54,588 nucleotides of DNA from Saprospiraceae bacterium (GTDB lineage Bacteria > Bacteroidota > Bacteroidia > Chitinophagales > Saprospiraceae), in the NCBI GenBank assembly GCA_021738725.1, contig JAIPBE010000021.1, positions 1-54,588 on the forward strand, in the 5' to 3' direction. How positions within the stretch are numbered: the stretch's first letter is position 1; every line of letters begins with the position of its first letter. The translations under genes were made by a program, and so were the position numbers. This document shows positions 35,193-43,495 of the stretch, in pieces. The notes under the pieces were generated by a model. It had not been told where the DNA came from. It worked only from the letters and a program-made list of their open reading frames with translations, and ran no database searches.

Positions 35193-36428
35193 ATGATGCT
35201 TCAGCTTCAATTTCCGACCGGCCAGATCCATGGCACTATACATCTGCCAGTCAGTAAGAGCCTGGTTAATCGGCAGTTGATCCTGGCCGCTCAGGCGGGT
35301 CAGTTCCCTGCGATGGCCGATTCGTCACTCCCCGAGGATGTCCGGAGGCTGGCTCATCTGCTGGCCCACCCGGGTCCGGTATGGGATGCCGGTGCAGGGG
35401 GGACAACCCTGCGATTTCTGACGGCCTATCTCGCTTTATCGGGAAAGGATGGCATCGTGACCGGATCAGCTCGCATGCAAGTACGCCCCATTGCGCCACT
35501 GATGCATGCCCTGGAGCAATTGGGTGCCCTCTATGCCTATTCAGGGATCACTGGCTGCCCGCCCATCCTTTTGAACGGCTTCAGGGGGCAAACACAAAAA
35601 GAGATCTCATTAGACCCCTCCAGCAGCAGTCAGTTTCTGACCGCTATTCTACTGGCGTCCCCCCTCCTGCAAGAAGGTCTGACCATTCATCTGACCCAGC
35701 CAATCACGTCCAGACCCTACTTCGATATGACCCTGGCCGTTCTTCGTCACTGGGGGATCCAGGTGGACGTGATTGGAGATCGCATCATCGTGGAGCCCCA
35801 ACCGATCCTGCCTCGCAAACTTGTCCTGGAGGCCGACTGGACCGCCGCTTCCTATGCCTATGCCCTTCTCGCGCTGGCGCCCAGCGGCAGCTCCATTGAA
35901 TTGCCGGGCTTGTGCCGATCTGGTCTGCAGGGAGACGAGATTCTGGCGGAATGGATGACGGCCTTCGGGATCGATACGATGGAGGGAGTTAATGGCACCA
36001 CGCTTCGCCGCAGCCATGAGGTGACGCCAGATGGAATAGAACTCGACTTCAGTGATTCGCCGGACCTGGCCCAAACACTCATTGTCTTATGCGCAATCCT
36101 GGGATGTCCGGGTCGTTTCAGCGGGCTGCATACCTTACAGATCAAAGAAACCGATCGCACGGCCGCCCTCCAGTCCGAATTAGGCAAAACAGGAGTGCAA
36201 TTTGAACCTGAGTCGGAGGGCTCCGCCACCTGGCTATTGACCGGAAAAGTAACGTTGGCAGACACCCCCACTTTCGCCACCTATCACGATCATCGCATGG
36301 CCATGGCCCTGAGTTTGTGTGCATTTGCGGGAATATGCCGAATAGAGGATCCTCAGGTCATCGAGAAGTCCTTTCCGAACTATTGGAAGGAACTGGAGGG
36401 AATTGGATGGAAGATCGACAGGATCTAA
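35193..36428 (+). CDS. aroA: 3-phosphoshikimate 1-carboxyvinyltransferase (EPSP synthase)
   Basis: This enzyme catalyses the sixth step of the shikimate pathway, the transfer of enolpyruvate from PEP to shikimate-3-phosphate. It has 411 residues, slightly short of the usual 425-440. The N-terminal PVSKSLVNRQLIL (Ser21, Lys22), the GAGGTTLRFLTAY loop, the SSSQFLTAILLASP region, LQIKETDRTAAL and the terminal YHDHRMAMALSL are all in family order. The loop that normally reads as NAGTAxR appears as DAGAGGTTLRF, a variant seen in several Bacteroidota. It overlaps the convergent OmpA-type gene by 4 bp. Confidence 0.95.
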   Translation: MMLQLQFPTGQIHGTIHLPVSKSLVNRQLILAAQAGQFPAMADSSLPEDVRRLAHLLAHPGPVWDAGAGGTTLRFLTAYLALSGKDGIVTGSARMQVRPIAPLMHALEQLGALYAYSGITGCPPILLNGFRGQTQKEISLDPSSSSQFLTAILLASPLLQEGLTIHLTQPITSRPYFDMTLAVLRHWGIQVDVIGDRIIVEPQPILPRKLVLEADWTAASYAYALLALAPSGSSIELPGLCRSGLQGDEILAEWMTAFGIDTMEGVNGTTLRRSHEVTPDGIELDFSDSPDLAQTLIVLCAILGCPGRFSGLHTLQIKETDRTAALQSELGKTGVQFEPESEGSATWLLTGKVTLADTPTFATYHDHRMAMALSLCAFAGICRIEDPQVIEKSFPNYWKELEGIGWKIDRI

Positions 36429-37552
36429 CCCTTCATCTCCAGAATGGTGATCTCCACGCGCTGATTCTTCTTTCTTCCGCCGAGGGTGGCATTCGAAGCC
36501 ACTGGCTTGCGCTTTCCATATCCCTTATAGCGCAGGCGAGATTCGGATATCCCGCGTTCGACCAGGTAGTCTGCGACCCGTTTGGCCCGAGCTGCCGACA
36601 GACGGTCGCAGTAGGGATGATCACAATTCCCATTGGTGTGGCCTCCGATCTCGACGACCACATCGTTGTTCTTTTCCAGAAATTGGTAGATCTCATCCAG
36701 GGTTGGATAAGACTCCTGATTCAGTGCAGCCGTGTCTGCCTTAAAGTAGATCTTGTCAACACTGACCACCTGGCCTGTTTTCAGTTGCTCCCGGGAGAGA
36801 CCTCCCAGAGTAGCTTCAGGTTTGGGTGCCGGCTTGGGAGTGGCGACCTCCTTTGGAGCCGTTTTTGGAGGCGGAGCCACTTCATCCTCTTCTTCCAGCA
36901 CGATAGCATCACAGGGTACGGGCCGGATTACGGATGCATTGTCGATCAGAATATTCCCATTGTAGGGAAAGAGGACAGGTGTCTGATAAAATGCCTCCAG
37001 AATAAACCAGGACAGGCGCTTTTTAGGCTCAAATGTGAATTGGTATCGCACCCAGCGCGGGTGTGTAATCACAGAGGTCGAGGCCAGCATTTCCGATTTG
37101 TCGCAGGGACTATTTCCGCCCCAGATTCGAAAGACAGCCGGGGTGGTATGGTACACTTTCTCCCCTTTTTTGTTCGGCGAAAAATAATCTTGTGAACGGG
37201 CGAGATAGAGGTTGAATGTATAGCAGGTTCCAGCTTCCAACGGGCGTGGCAGAGGGGTAGATACCGATTCCCATGTATCGTTATCCCGTGTCACCAAACC
37301 CAGATAGGAATTCCCCTTCTGCGGGAGGGTGGTCACATTGAAAAAAGCAGAATCCTTTCCCGGATGGGTATCCGGAGGTGATTCACTGGGGAATCCACAA
37401 TCGTACCATCCCGATGGTTGAGAACCAGGAGCCGGGACATCTTCAAACGAGGGATTTTCAAGACGGATCGGTTCATATTGGGCATGAAGGAGCCCTGTGC
37501 CCAGGACCGCCCAACAGAAGATTAATGTATAAAGGGTGTTCTGCACTTTCAT
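36425..37552 (-). CDS. OmpA-family peptidoglycan-binding protein
   Basis: The protein has 375 residues from the ATG at 37552, which gives a signal peptide (LYTLIFCWAVLGTGLLHAQ). The N-terminal part (residues about 25-230) is a galactose-binding-like or jelly-roll module (IRLENPSFEDVP and LIDNASVIRPV). A proline/lysine linker (KTAPKEVATPKPAPKPE) leads to a C-terminal OmpA domain (about 265-375) with VVVEIGGHTNGNCDHPYCD, LSAARAKRVADYLVERGI and the GGRKKNQRVEITI end that binds diaminopimelate. It anchors an outer-membrane or periplasmic structure to peptidoglycan. It ends inside the last codons of aroA. Confidence 0.88.
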   Translation of the reverse strand: MKVQNTLYTLIFCWAVLGTGLLHAQYEPIRLENPSFEDVPAPGSQPSGWYDCGFPSESPPDTHPGKDSAFFNVTTLPQKGNSYLGLVTRDNDTWESVSTPLPRPLEAGTCYTFNLYLARSQDYFSPNKKGEKVYHTTPAVFRIWGGNSPCDKSEMLASTSVITHPRWVRYQFTFEPKKRLSWFILEAFYQTPVLFPYNGNILIDNASVIRPVPCDAIVLEEEDEVAPPPKTAPKEVATPKPAPKPEATLGGLSREQLKTGQVVSVDKIYFKADTAALNQESYPTLDEIYQFLEKNNDVVVEIGGHTNGNCDHPYCDRLSAARAKRVADYLVERGISESRLRYKGYGKRKPVASNATLGGRKKNQRVEITILEMKG

Positions 37553-37656
37553 ATTCGTACTTAGGCCTGTCCCAAATAACGGGCCAGAACCAACTTCCAT
37601 TGCATCTGAAGATGCACTGCGCATGGGATTAGCATTTGATTAACGTTCAACCACTC

Positions 37657-38874
37657 CTATGAGAAGGCATTGATCCCTGTAACATCCATACCGGTGATCA
37701 ACAAATGAATATCATGGGTTCCTTCATATGTCAGAACGGTTTCCAGGTTCATCATATGACGCATGATCGGATATTCATTGGTAATGCCCATGCCGCCGTG
37801 GATCTGCCGGGCTTCCCGGGCGATCACCAGTGCCATGTTTACATTGTTGCGTTTGGCCATGGAGATCTGGGCCGGCGTTGCCTTGCCCTCATTGGCCAAT
37901 GTCCCCAGCCTCCAGGTCAACAACTGAGCCTTGGTGATCTCCGTGATCATCTCAGCCAGTTTTTTCTGGGTGAGTTGGAATCCTGCGATCGGGCGACCAA
38001 ACTGTTCCCGTTCCAGGGAATAACGCAGTGCTGAATCATAGCAATCCAGTGCCGCGCCGATCACCCCCCAGGCGATGCCATAACGCGCCTTGGACAAACA
38101 GGACAATGGACCTTTCATCCCGACGACATTTGGCAATACATTCTCTTTCGGAACACGCACATCTTCAAAGACCAGCTCACCGGTGATGGATGCGCGCAAG
38201 GACCATTTGCCATGGATCTCCGGGGCAGTAAATCCAGGCATGCCTTTTTCCACGATCAAGCCTCGGATCTTGCCTGCCTCATCACGTGCCCATACAACGG
38301 CAATGTCCGCGACAGGGGAGTTGGTGATCCACATTTTTGCCCCGTTGAGGATATAGGCATCGCCATCATCTTTGATGTTGGTGACCATGCCAGCCGGGTT
38401 GGACCCGTGATCCGGTTCGGTCAGTCCAAAACAGCCGATAAACTCACCGCTTCCCAGTTTGGGAAGATATTTTCGCCTCTGCTCCTCACTTCCAAATTTG
38501 TAGATCGGATACATCACCAGCGACCCCTGGACGGAGGCCATGGACCGGATACCCGAATCGCCCCGCTCCAGCTCCTGCATGATCACCCCATAGGCGATCT
38601 CGTCCATCCCGCCACCGCCATATTCGACCGGCAGACTAGGGCCGAATGCACCGATCTCGGCAAGCCCCTTGAAGAGATGGTATGGACAGGCGGCGCGATT
38701 GGCAAAATCCTCGATGATCGGGCTGACTTCCTGCTTGACCCAGGTTCGGACGGCATCCCGTGCCAGGAGGTGATCCTCCTGCAGTAATTCGTCCATCTGA
38801 TAGTAATCATGCCCCTGATAACGATCCTCTTTTGCCGACTTTGTCTGCGAATTCGTAGTGCGTGTGGTATCCAT
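37657..38874 (-). CDS. Acyl-CoA dehydrogenase, glutaryl-CoA dehydrogenase-like
   Basis: The flavoprotein has 405 residues with the ACAD N-, middle and C-terminal domains. GCFGLTEPDHGSNPAGM (residues about 150-166) and the catalytic glutamate in LTYEGTHDIH (about E384) match glutaryl-CoA dehydrogenases, which oxidise and decarboxylate glutaryl-CoA to crotonyl-CoA in lysine and tryptophan breakdown. EREQFGRPIAGFQLTQKKLA is a second family marker. The specific substrate is inferred. It has its own well-defined promoter with a palindrome between the two elements, so it may be regulated. The start at 38874 lies about 18 bp after the -7 element. Confidence 0.9.
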   Translation of the reverse strand: MDTTRTTNSQTKSAKEDRYQGHDYYQMDELLQEDHLLARDAVRTWVKQEVSPIIEDFANRAACPYHLFKGLAEIGAFGPSLPVEYGGGGMDEIAYGVIMQELERGDSGIRSMASVQGSLVMYPIYKFGSEEQRRKYLPKLGSGEFIGCFGLTEPDHGSNPAGMVTNIKDDGDAYILNGAKMWITNSPVADIAVVWARDEAGKIRGLIVEKGMPGFTAPEIHGKWSLRASITGELVFEDVRVPKENVLPNVVGMKGPLSCLSKARYGIAWGVIGAALDCYDSALRYSLEREQFGRPIAGFQLTQKKLAEMITEITKAQLLTWRLGTLANEGKATPAQISMAKRNNVNMALVIAREARQIHGGMGITNEYPIMRHMMNLETVLTYEGTHDIHLLITGMDVTGINAFS

Positions 38875-38891
38875 TCCTTTATTTCTTGCCG

Positions 38892-38920
38892 CAAAGGTAC
38901 AATCTGACCTCAGATTACAA
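38892..38920 (-). promoter_or_regulatory. Promoter of the acyl-CoA dehydrogenase gene
   Basis: On the minus strand TTG (complement of 38918-38920) and TACCTTTG (complement of 38892-38899) are 18 bp apart, matching the Bacteroidota promoter pattern. The start codon is 17 bp downstream, which leaves a leader of about 10 nt. Confidence 0.65.
38901..38916. promoter_or_regulatory. Palindromic candidate operator
   Basis: A perfect inverted repeat AATCTGA-CC-TCAGATT (16 bp) fills the spacer between the two promoter elements. A dimeric repressor bound here would block RNA polymerase, which would fit substrate-controlled expression of a catabolic dehydrogenase. The regulator is not in the window. Confidence 0.5.
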
Positions 38921-38960
38921 CAGCCGTCTTATTTTGAGGGCCTAACTTTAGGCAATTCCA

Positions 38961-40298
38961 ATGGTGAGACGCGAAAAATCACATGAATGGCTGGATAAGC
39001 TGGGCCGGGAAAGCTGGCATCTCGAGCTTCTGATCTCCGGATTCAGCATCTTTCTGTTGATCCAGGGATTGGATATGGCGGAGCAACAGTTCCATCTCTT
39101 CTTCAACAGGGTCCAATTTCTGGATTTCAACCTTCACAAGGAGTTGAATTCGTATTCATGGTTTCTCCTCATGGGTGCCAAAGGCCTATTATATAGTCTG
39201 GTTTTACACCTTTTTCTACGAGGGCTTTGGATCGCAGCTGTTGGTCTTCGCACCTTTAACAGAGGCACAAGTATTGCAACTCAAGGTTACACCCCCCTCT
39301 TTCAACGGACATTGAAGCAAAACACCCTGCCGTTGGACAGCTACATTATTCAACTGGACAAGTTTTGCAGTAATATTTTTGCATTTTCATATCTGATCCT
39401 GTTCGTGGCTCTTTGTACAGGGACTTATGTTCTCATCCTGAAAGGATCAATTATTCTGATAACCTGGATAGTCGGAGGGGAGTCCTCCCCCATCTTTCAG
39501 CCAATCATCGCGTTCTGGGGGATACTCATCATTCTCATTTCATCCATTTATGTGTTGGACTTTGCATTTCTAAGCCCGTTCAAACGAGAAAGAGGAGTAG
39601 ACAAGATCTTCTATCCTTTTTATAAATTCCTGAGTTGGATTTCGCTTTCCTTCATCTATCGTACACTCTACTATACGATGATGGGAAATCGGATCAGCAG
39701 ACGATTTCTATGGTTCATCATACCCTTCTATTTCCTTATTTACCTTGGGAATTCCTTGTACTTTCAAACCCAGCCTCTGATCCCGAAAACCTCCAATACA
39801 CTGTCCATTATACCTGGTTATTATGAGAATCTCAATCATGAACCATCCATAAGATTGGCTAGTACTCCGAGCAAATATGTATCGAATGGTATGCTGGAAG
39901 TATTTATCCCCATCACTTTAAATGAAAAATTAACCACTCAGATCAACCGGTATTGTTCTCCCCTGGAGACTGTACATTCAACACTTATCTCTTCAGCATT
40001 TGCTTTATTTAAAAATGATGAAACCACAATTGAGGCTGCAGATAAGGTCAAACCATATCTAGACTGCATGAGCAAACTCTTCAACGTTAGCGTTGATGAT
40101 CAAGAATTGGACGGCCTTCCGTTCTTCTATCAACACCCTTCCACGACCCAATACGGACTCTTATATATGATCGATATCGATTCATTCCCTCGTGGTCAAC
40201 ATCAAGTAAGTGTAGGTAACATTTATTCCAAAAAGACCTTAACACATGATTCCATCTACTACCGCCCTTACGCACTCTTCCCGGTATGGAAACTGTAA
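38961..40298 (+). CDS. Predicted membrane protein, function unknown
   Basis: The protein has 445 residues and is not recognised as a known family. About five membrane segments are predicted: residues about 22-40 (LELLISGFSIFLLIQG), 68-92 (WFLLMGAKGLLYSLVLHLFL), 140-163 (FAFSYLILFVALCTGTYVLI), 184-206 (FWGILIILISSIYVLDF) and 250-268 (WFIIPFYFLIYLG). The final 175 residues are soluble, probably outside the cytoplasm, with no visible catalytic motif. The last 13 bp overlap the start of folB, so the two are probably translated together. Confidence 0.75.
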   Translation: MVRREKSHEWLDKLGRESWHLELLISGFSIFLLIQGLDMAEQQFHLFFNRVQFLDFNLHKELNSYSWFLLMGAKGLLYSLVLHLFLRGLWIAAVGLRTFNRGTSIATQGYTPLFQRTLKQNTLPLDSYIIQLDKFCSNIFAFSYLILFVALCTGTYVLILKGSIILITWIVGGESSPIFQPIIAFWGILIILISSIYVLDFAFLSPFKRERGVDKIFYPFYKFLSWISLSFIYRTLYYTMMGNRISRRFLWFIIPFYFLIYLGNSLYFQTQPLIPKTSNTLSIIPGYYENLNHEPSIRLASTPSKYVSNGMLEVFIPITLNEKLTTQINRYCSPLETVHSTLISSAFALFKNDETTIEAADKVKPYLDCMSKLFNVSVDDQELDGLPFFYQHPSTTQYGLLYMIDIDSFPRGQHQVSVGNIYSKKTLTHDSIYYRPYALFPVWKL

Positions 40299-40657
40299 AC
40301 AGACAGTTCGTCGGCATCCAGGGTCTTCGGATCCATGGCTATCATGGGGTCTATCCTGAGGAGGCCCTGACCGGTCATTGGTTTCGGATAGACCTGCAGG
40401 TCGAAGTACCTGTGCTCTCGGATCCGGCATCAGATGACCTTGACCACACCTTGAACTACGAGACCCTCCACCGCATATGCCTGGTGGAAATGGCCATTCG
40501 AGCCGATCTGCTCGAAACCGTTGCCACCCGGATCATCCGGCAGATCCGCAGCCAGCATCCCCGTTCGGGAGAGGTACGCATCCGGCTGACCAAGGAGCAT
40601 CCGACCTTCAAGGGCGGCTGTGCGGCCGTATTTGTGGAATATATTTCACTCCCCTGA
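40286..40657 (+). CDS. folB: Dihydroneopterin aldolase
   Basis: FolB cleaves 7,8-dihydroneopterin to hydroxymethyl-dihydropterin and glycolaldehyde in folate synthesis; 123 residues. IQGLRIHGYHGVYPEEALTG carries the conserved Tyr and Glu region, DLDHTLNYETLHRI is the second conserved part, and VRIRLTKEHP provides the catalytic Lys. The gene overlaps the membrane protein gene by 13 bp and is 55 bp before the DUF4197 gene. Confidence 0.92.
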   Translation: METVNRQFVGIQGLRIHGYHGVYPEEALTGHWFRIDLQVEVPVLSDPASDDLDHTLNYETLHRICLVEMAIRADLLETVATRIIRQIRSQHPRSGEVRIRLTKEHPTFKGGCAAVFVEYISLP

Positions 40658-40712
40658 GAACTTTAAAGATTTGATAACAACGATTGACTCGACTCAAGCG
40701 TTATCGCAACAT

Positions 40713-41447
40713 ATGAAAACCAGTATCATGAAATTAACCACCCTACTGCTTCCCACCCTATTCCTCTTTTCCTGTTCAACAGCGCAACTTCAAACTCTGG
40801 ATGGATTGCTGGGTAAAGCGAAAAAAGTCCTGCCCGTCTCAGATACGGATGCCGGCAATGGCTTGAAGGAAGCCCTGGAGATCGGCGTGAGTAAAGGCGC
40901 AGATGCTCTGGCACAGGCCGACGGCTATTACAAAAGCCCGTACAAGATCCTGTTGCCAGCCGAAGCACAGACGGTCATTAATAAATTGAAGGTAGTACCC
41001 GGATTCCAGAATCTGGAAGCTGATCTCACAGAGCGGTTGAACCGTGCGGCAGAAGATGCCGCTCACAAGGCCAAGCCTATTTTTATCAGCGCCATCAAAC
41101 AGATGACCTTCAAGGATGCCATGAATATTCTGATGGGCCAGAAGAATGCGGCCACCCAGTATCTGGACCGCACGACACGACCGCCTTTGTATGACGAGTT
41201 TCATCCGGTCATTCTCGAATCACTGGAGAAGGTCAATGCCGTTTCACTATGGGCCTCAGCCACAACAGCTTACAACAAATTGCCGTTTGTCACGGATGTC
41301 AATACCCGTCTGGATGACCATGTAACGAACAAGGCCCTGGATGGTCTATTCGCCAAAATCGAGCTGGAAGAGCTCAATATCCGAACCAACACTGCTTCGA
41401 GGACGAGTGATCTTCTCAAGCGTGTGTTTGCCCGTCAGGATAAATAA
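40713..41447 (+). CDS. DUF4197 family lipoprotein
   Basis: The protein has 244 residues from the ATG at 40713 (a second at 40728). A signal with a lipobox cysteine (LLLPTLFLFSCSTAQ) is followed by a helical domain with GLKEALEIGVSKGADALAQ and the segment KDAMNILMGQKNAATQYL typical of DUF4197, a family of unknown function found in many Gram-negatives. It is the last gene of the small run with folB. An in-frame start at 40620 inside folB is not used because it adds no signal. Confidence 0.85.
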   Translation: MKTSIMKLTTLLLPTLFLFSCSTAQLQTLDGLLGKAKKVLPVSDTDAGNGLKEALEIGVSKGADALAQADGYYKSPYKILLPAEAQTVINKLKVVPGFQNLEADLTERLNRAAEDAAHKAKPIFISAIKQMTFKDAMNILMGQKNAATQYLDRTTRPPLYDEFHPVILESLEKVNAVSLWASATTAYNKLPFVTDVNTRLDDHVTNKALDGLFAKIELEELNIRTNTASRTSDLLKRVFARQDK

Positions 41448-41666
41448 TTTTGGAAAACCCTAGGAAGTGCGGAACTTTACTCTCAAGTTTGTCGTATTAT
41501 TGCGGAGATCATCCCCCGGTCAATGGCAGAAAGCTGCTAGACCCTGATGTTTCCAACTTAGTGGAAATCAGCTTTAACCGATAAGAAGTTTTTGAATCGA
41601 TGCTGGCTACACTGAAACCGTTCACTTTGTCATCTTTATTTTTTTCTTTATTTATTTAACTGTGTT
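41448..41666 (+). promoter_or_regulatory. Leader region of the RRM protein gene
   Basis: This 219-bp gap ends in a strongly T-rich stretch (about 41627-41660) just before the start codon. The resulting U-rich leader is typical of translation starts in Bacteroidota that rely on S1-type contacts, and could also be a target of the RRM protein itself. No clear TTTG/TAnnTTTG pair was found. Confidence 0.35.
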
Positions 41667-42113
41667 ATGAACATTTTTGTAGCCAAAATCAACTTCCGGA
41701 CCTCTAGTGAGGATCTGCAAGCCGCTTTTGAAAAATTTGGTGAGGTTTCTTCCGCCAAGGTAATTATCGACCGTGAAACTGGTCGTTCTAAGGGTTTCGG
41801 CTTTGTCGAAATGCCTGACAACGAGGCCGCACAGCAAGCTGTGGATGCCTTAGACGGTGCTGAACTCGATGGCAGCACGCTGGTTGTTAAAGAAGCTGAG
41901 GATCGTCCTCGTCGCGAATTCCGCCCAGGTGGTGGAGGCGGCGGCGGAGGTCGTGGCGGCTTTGGCGGCGGCGGCGGAGGCGGTCGTGGATACGGCGGCG
42001 GAGGCGGCGGCGGAGGCCGTGGTGGTTATGGAGGCGGAGGCGGCGGAGGCCGTGATTTCCGTGGCCGTGATGACAATGGCGGCGACAACCGCTGGAATCG
42101 CTCTGACGACTAA
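41667..42113 (+). CDS. Glycine-rich RRM RNA-binding protein
   Basis: The protein has 148 residues. A single RRM domain occupies residues 1-80, with RNP2 IFVAKI and RNP1 KGFGFVEM; ERETGRS-type DRETGRSKGF before RNP1 is standard. The C-terminal 60 residues are glycine runs broken by R, F, Y (RGGFGG, RGYGGG, RGGYGG), then an acidic end (RDDNGGDNRWNRSDD). Proteins of this design in bacteria and plants are cold-induced RNA chaperones; the role here is inferred. A strong terminator follows, and a 14-bp palindrome (42113-42126) overlaps the stop codon. Confidence 0.92.
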   Translation: MNIFVAKINFRTSSEDLQAAFEKFGEVSSAKVIIDRETGRSKGFGFVEMPDNEAAQQAVDALDGAELDGSTLVVKEAEDRPRREFRPGGGGGGGGRGGFGGGGGGGRGYGGGGGGGGRGGYGGGGGGGRDFRGRDDNGGDNRWNRSDD

Positions 42114-42139
42114 CGCTAGCTAGCGTACACATACAATCA

Positions 42140-42171
42140 AGCCCTGTCCTTTCGGACGGGGCTTTTTTTTT
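42140..42171 (+). terminator. Terminator of the RRM protein gene
   Basis: A 10-bp stem (agccctgtcc 42140-42149 with ggacggggct 42154-42163, one T-G pair) with a 4-nt loop is followed by a run of nine T residues. Confidence 0.9.
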
Positions 42172-42246
42172 ACCTGGAGTCCATGAAAACAAGAGTTGAC
42201 AGATTCGTCTTCCTTGTCACTTCCTTGAGGTAAAAGCACCTTTCTG

Positions 42247-43479
42247 CTAATCTTCCGCCATCGCCTTCCCGGCCAACCATCCACCCGTCCAAGCCGCCTG
42301 GAAGTTGAATCCTCCCGTCACGGCATCTACATTCAACATTTCCCCTGCCGCAAAGAGACCCGGGAGTCGCTTGACAGCAAATCGCCGAAAATCGATCTCT
42401 TTCAGATCGATGCCGCCTGCGGTGACAAACTCCTCCTTAAATGTGCTCTTTCCGTTGACTCTGTAGTTCCCTTCAATAAGTTCGGAGAGTAACGCCTGCG
42501 TCTCTTCCTTGCGCATTTCTGTCCAGATCCGGCGCAGGGGTATGCCCGACCGCTCTAGCAATCGTTGCCATAGACGTGCTGGCATATCCGGCCAGGGTGT
42601 GTTCAGGACAATCTTTTTGGGCGAACCTTCACGGTGGATTTTCATCCAATCCTGGACCACTTCCATAGTCTTTCCCGTCCAGTTGATGGATATAGAAAAC
42701 TGATAGTTCCGCTGGGCCAGTTCCCGGGCACCCCAGGCCGAACACTTGAGAATGGCCGGCCCACTCAGCCCCCAATGCGTAATAAGAAGGGGACCACGCG
42801 CAGAAATATCCCCATCCTGAACTGTCACTTCAGCCTCCGGCACCGAAATCCCCAACAAGCCCTGAATACGAGGATCTTTGATATTGAATGTGAACAGGGA
42901 AGGTACCGGATCAATGATATGTATTCCCAGACTGACGAGCAGCTTCCAGATCGCAGTGCTACTTCCGGCAGCCAGCATGACCTTTCTGGCCATCACTTTC
43001 TGACCATTCACCGTCAGGACCCAGGGGGCATTCTCGGATTTGGGCAGAACCAGATGTTCAACACGGGATTGAAGCTGGACTTCCACACCCGTTTGTGATG
43101 CCGCTTGCATCAAACAGTGTACGATGGTACCCGATTGATCCGTCACTGGAAACATCCGGCCGTCTTCTTCTGTCTTTAGTTTTACCCCATGTCGCAAAAA
43201 CCACTCAACGGTATCACCTGGAGCAAAGCGCATGAAGGGCCCCAGCAACTCTTTTTCACCGCGTGGATAGTAATGCACCAACTCGACAGGATCAAAACAG
43301 GCATGGGTGACATTGCATCTTCCCCCACCTGAAATCCTCACTTTCTGCAGGACTTCACGACCACGTTCAAAGATCACTACACGGAGTGACGGGTTTGTTT
43401 CTGCTGCCGTGATGGCCGCAAAATAACCGGCAGCTCCACCGCCGATAATGGCCAGGTCTTTGGGTCTGGATTCGTTCAT
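42247..43479 (-). CDS. BaiN/HI0933-type NAD(P)/FAD-dependent oxidoreductase
   Basis: The flavoprotein has 410 residues from the ATG at 43479, 16 bp after the preceding gene. The FAD dinucleotide fold is LAIIGGGAAGYFAAITAAE (residues about 10-28). The signature KVRISGGGRCNVTH follows at about 48-61, and the C-terminal GEMLNVDAVTGGFNFQAAW region is typical of the HI0933 family. The reaction is not established for most members. It is probably cotranscribed with the upstream AI-2E-type gene. Confidence 0.9.
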   Translation of the reverse strand: MNESRPKDLAIIGGGAAGYFAAITAAETNPSLRVVIFERGREVLQKVRISGGGRCNVTHACFDPVELVHYYPRGEKELLGPFMRFAPGDTVEWFLRHGVKLKTEEDGRMFPVTDQSGTIVHCLMQAASQTGVEVQLQSRVEHLVLPKSENAPWVLTVNGQKVMARKVMLAAGSSTAIWKLLVSLGIHIIDPVPSLFTFNIKDPRIQGLLGISVPEAEVTVQDGDISARGPLLITHWGLSGPAILKCSAWGARELAQRNYQFSISINWTGKTMEVVQDWMKIHREGSPKKIVLNTPWPDMPARLWQRLLERSGIPLRRIWTEMRKEETQALLSELIEGNYRVNGKSTFKEEFVTAGGIDLKEIDFRRFAVKRLPGLFAAGEMLNVDAVTGGFNFQAAWTGGWLAGKAMAED

Positions 43480-43495
43480 GCCGGGCAAATGACCC

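Noticed and set aside
41887-42192. Minus-strand frame opposite the RRM protein tail
   Set aside because: It is antisense to the glycine repeat; composition is explained by the plus-strand gene.
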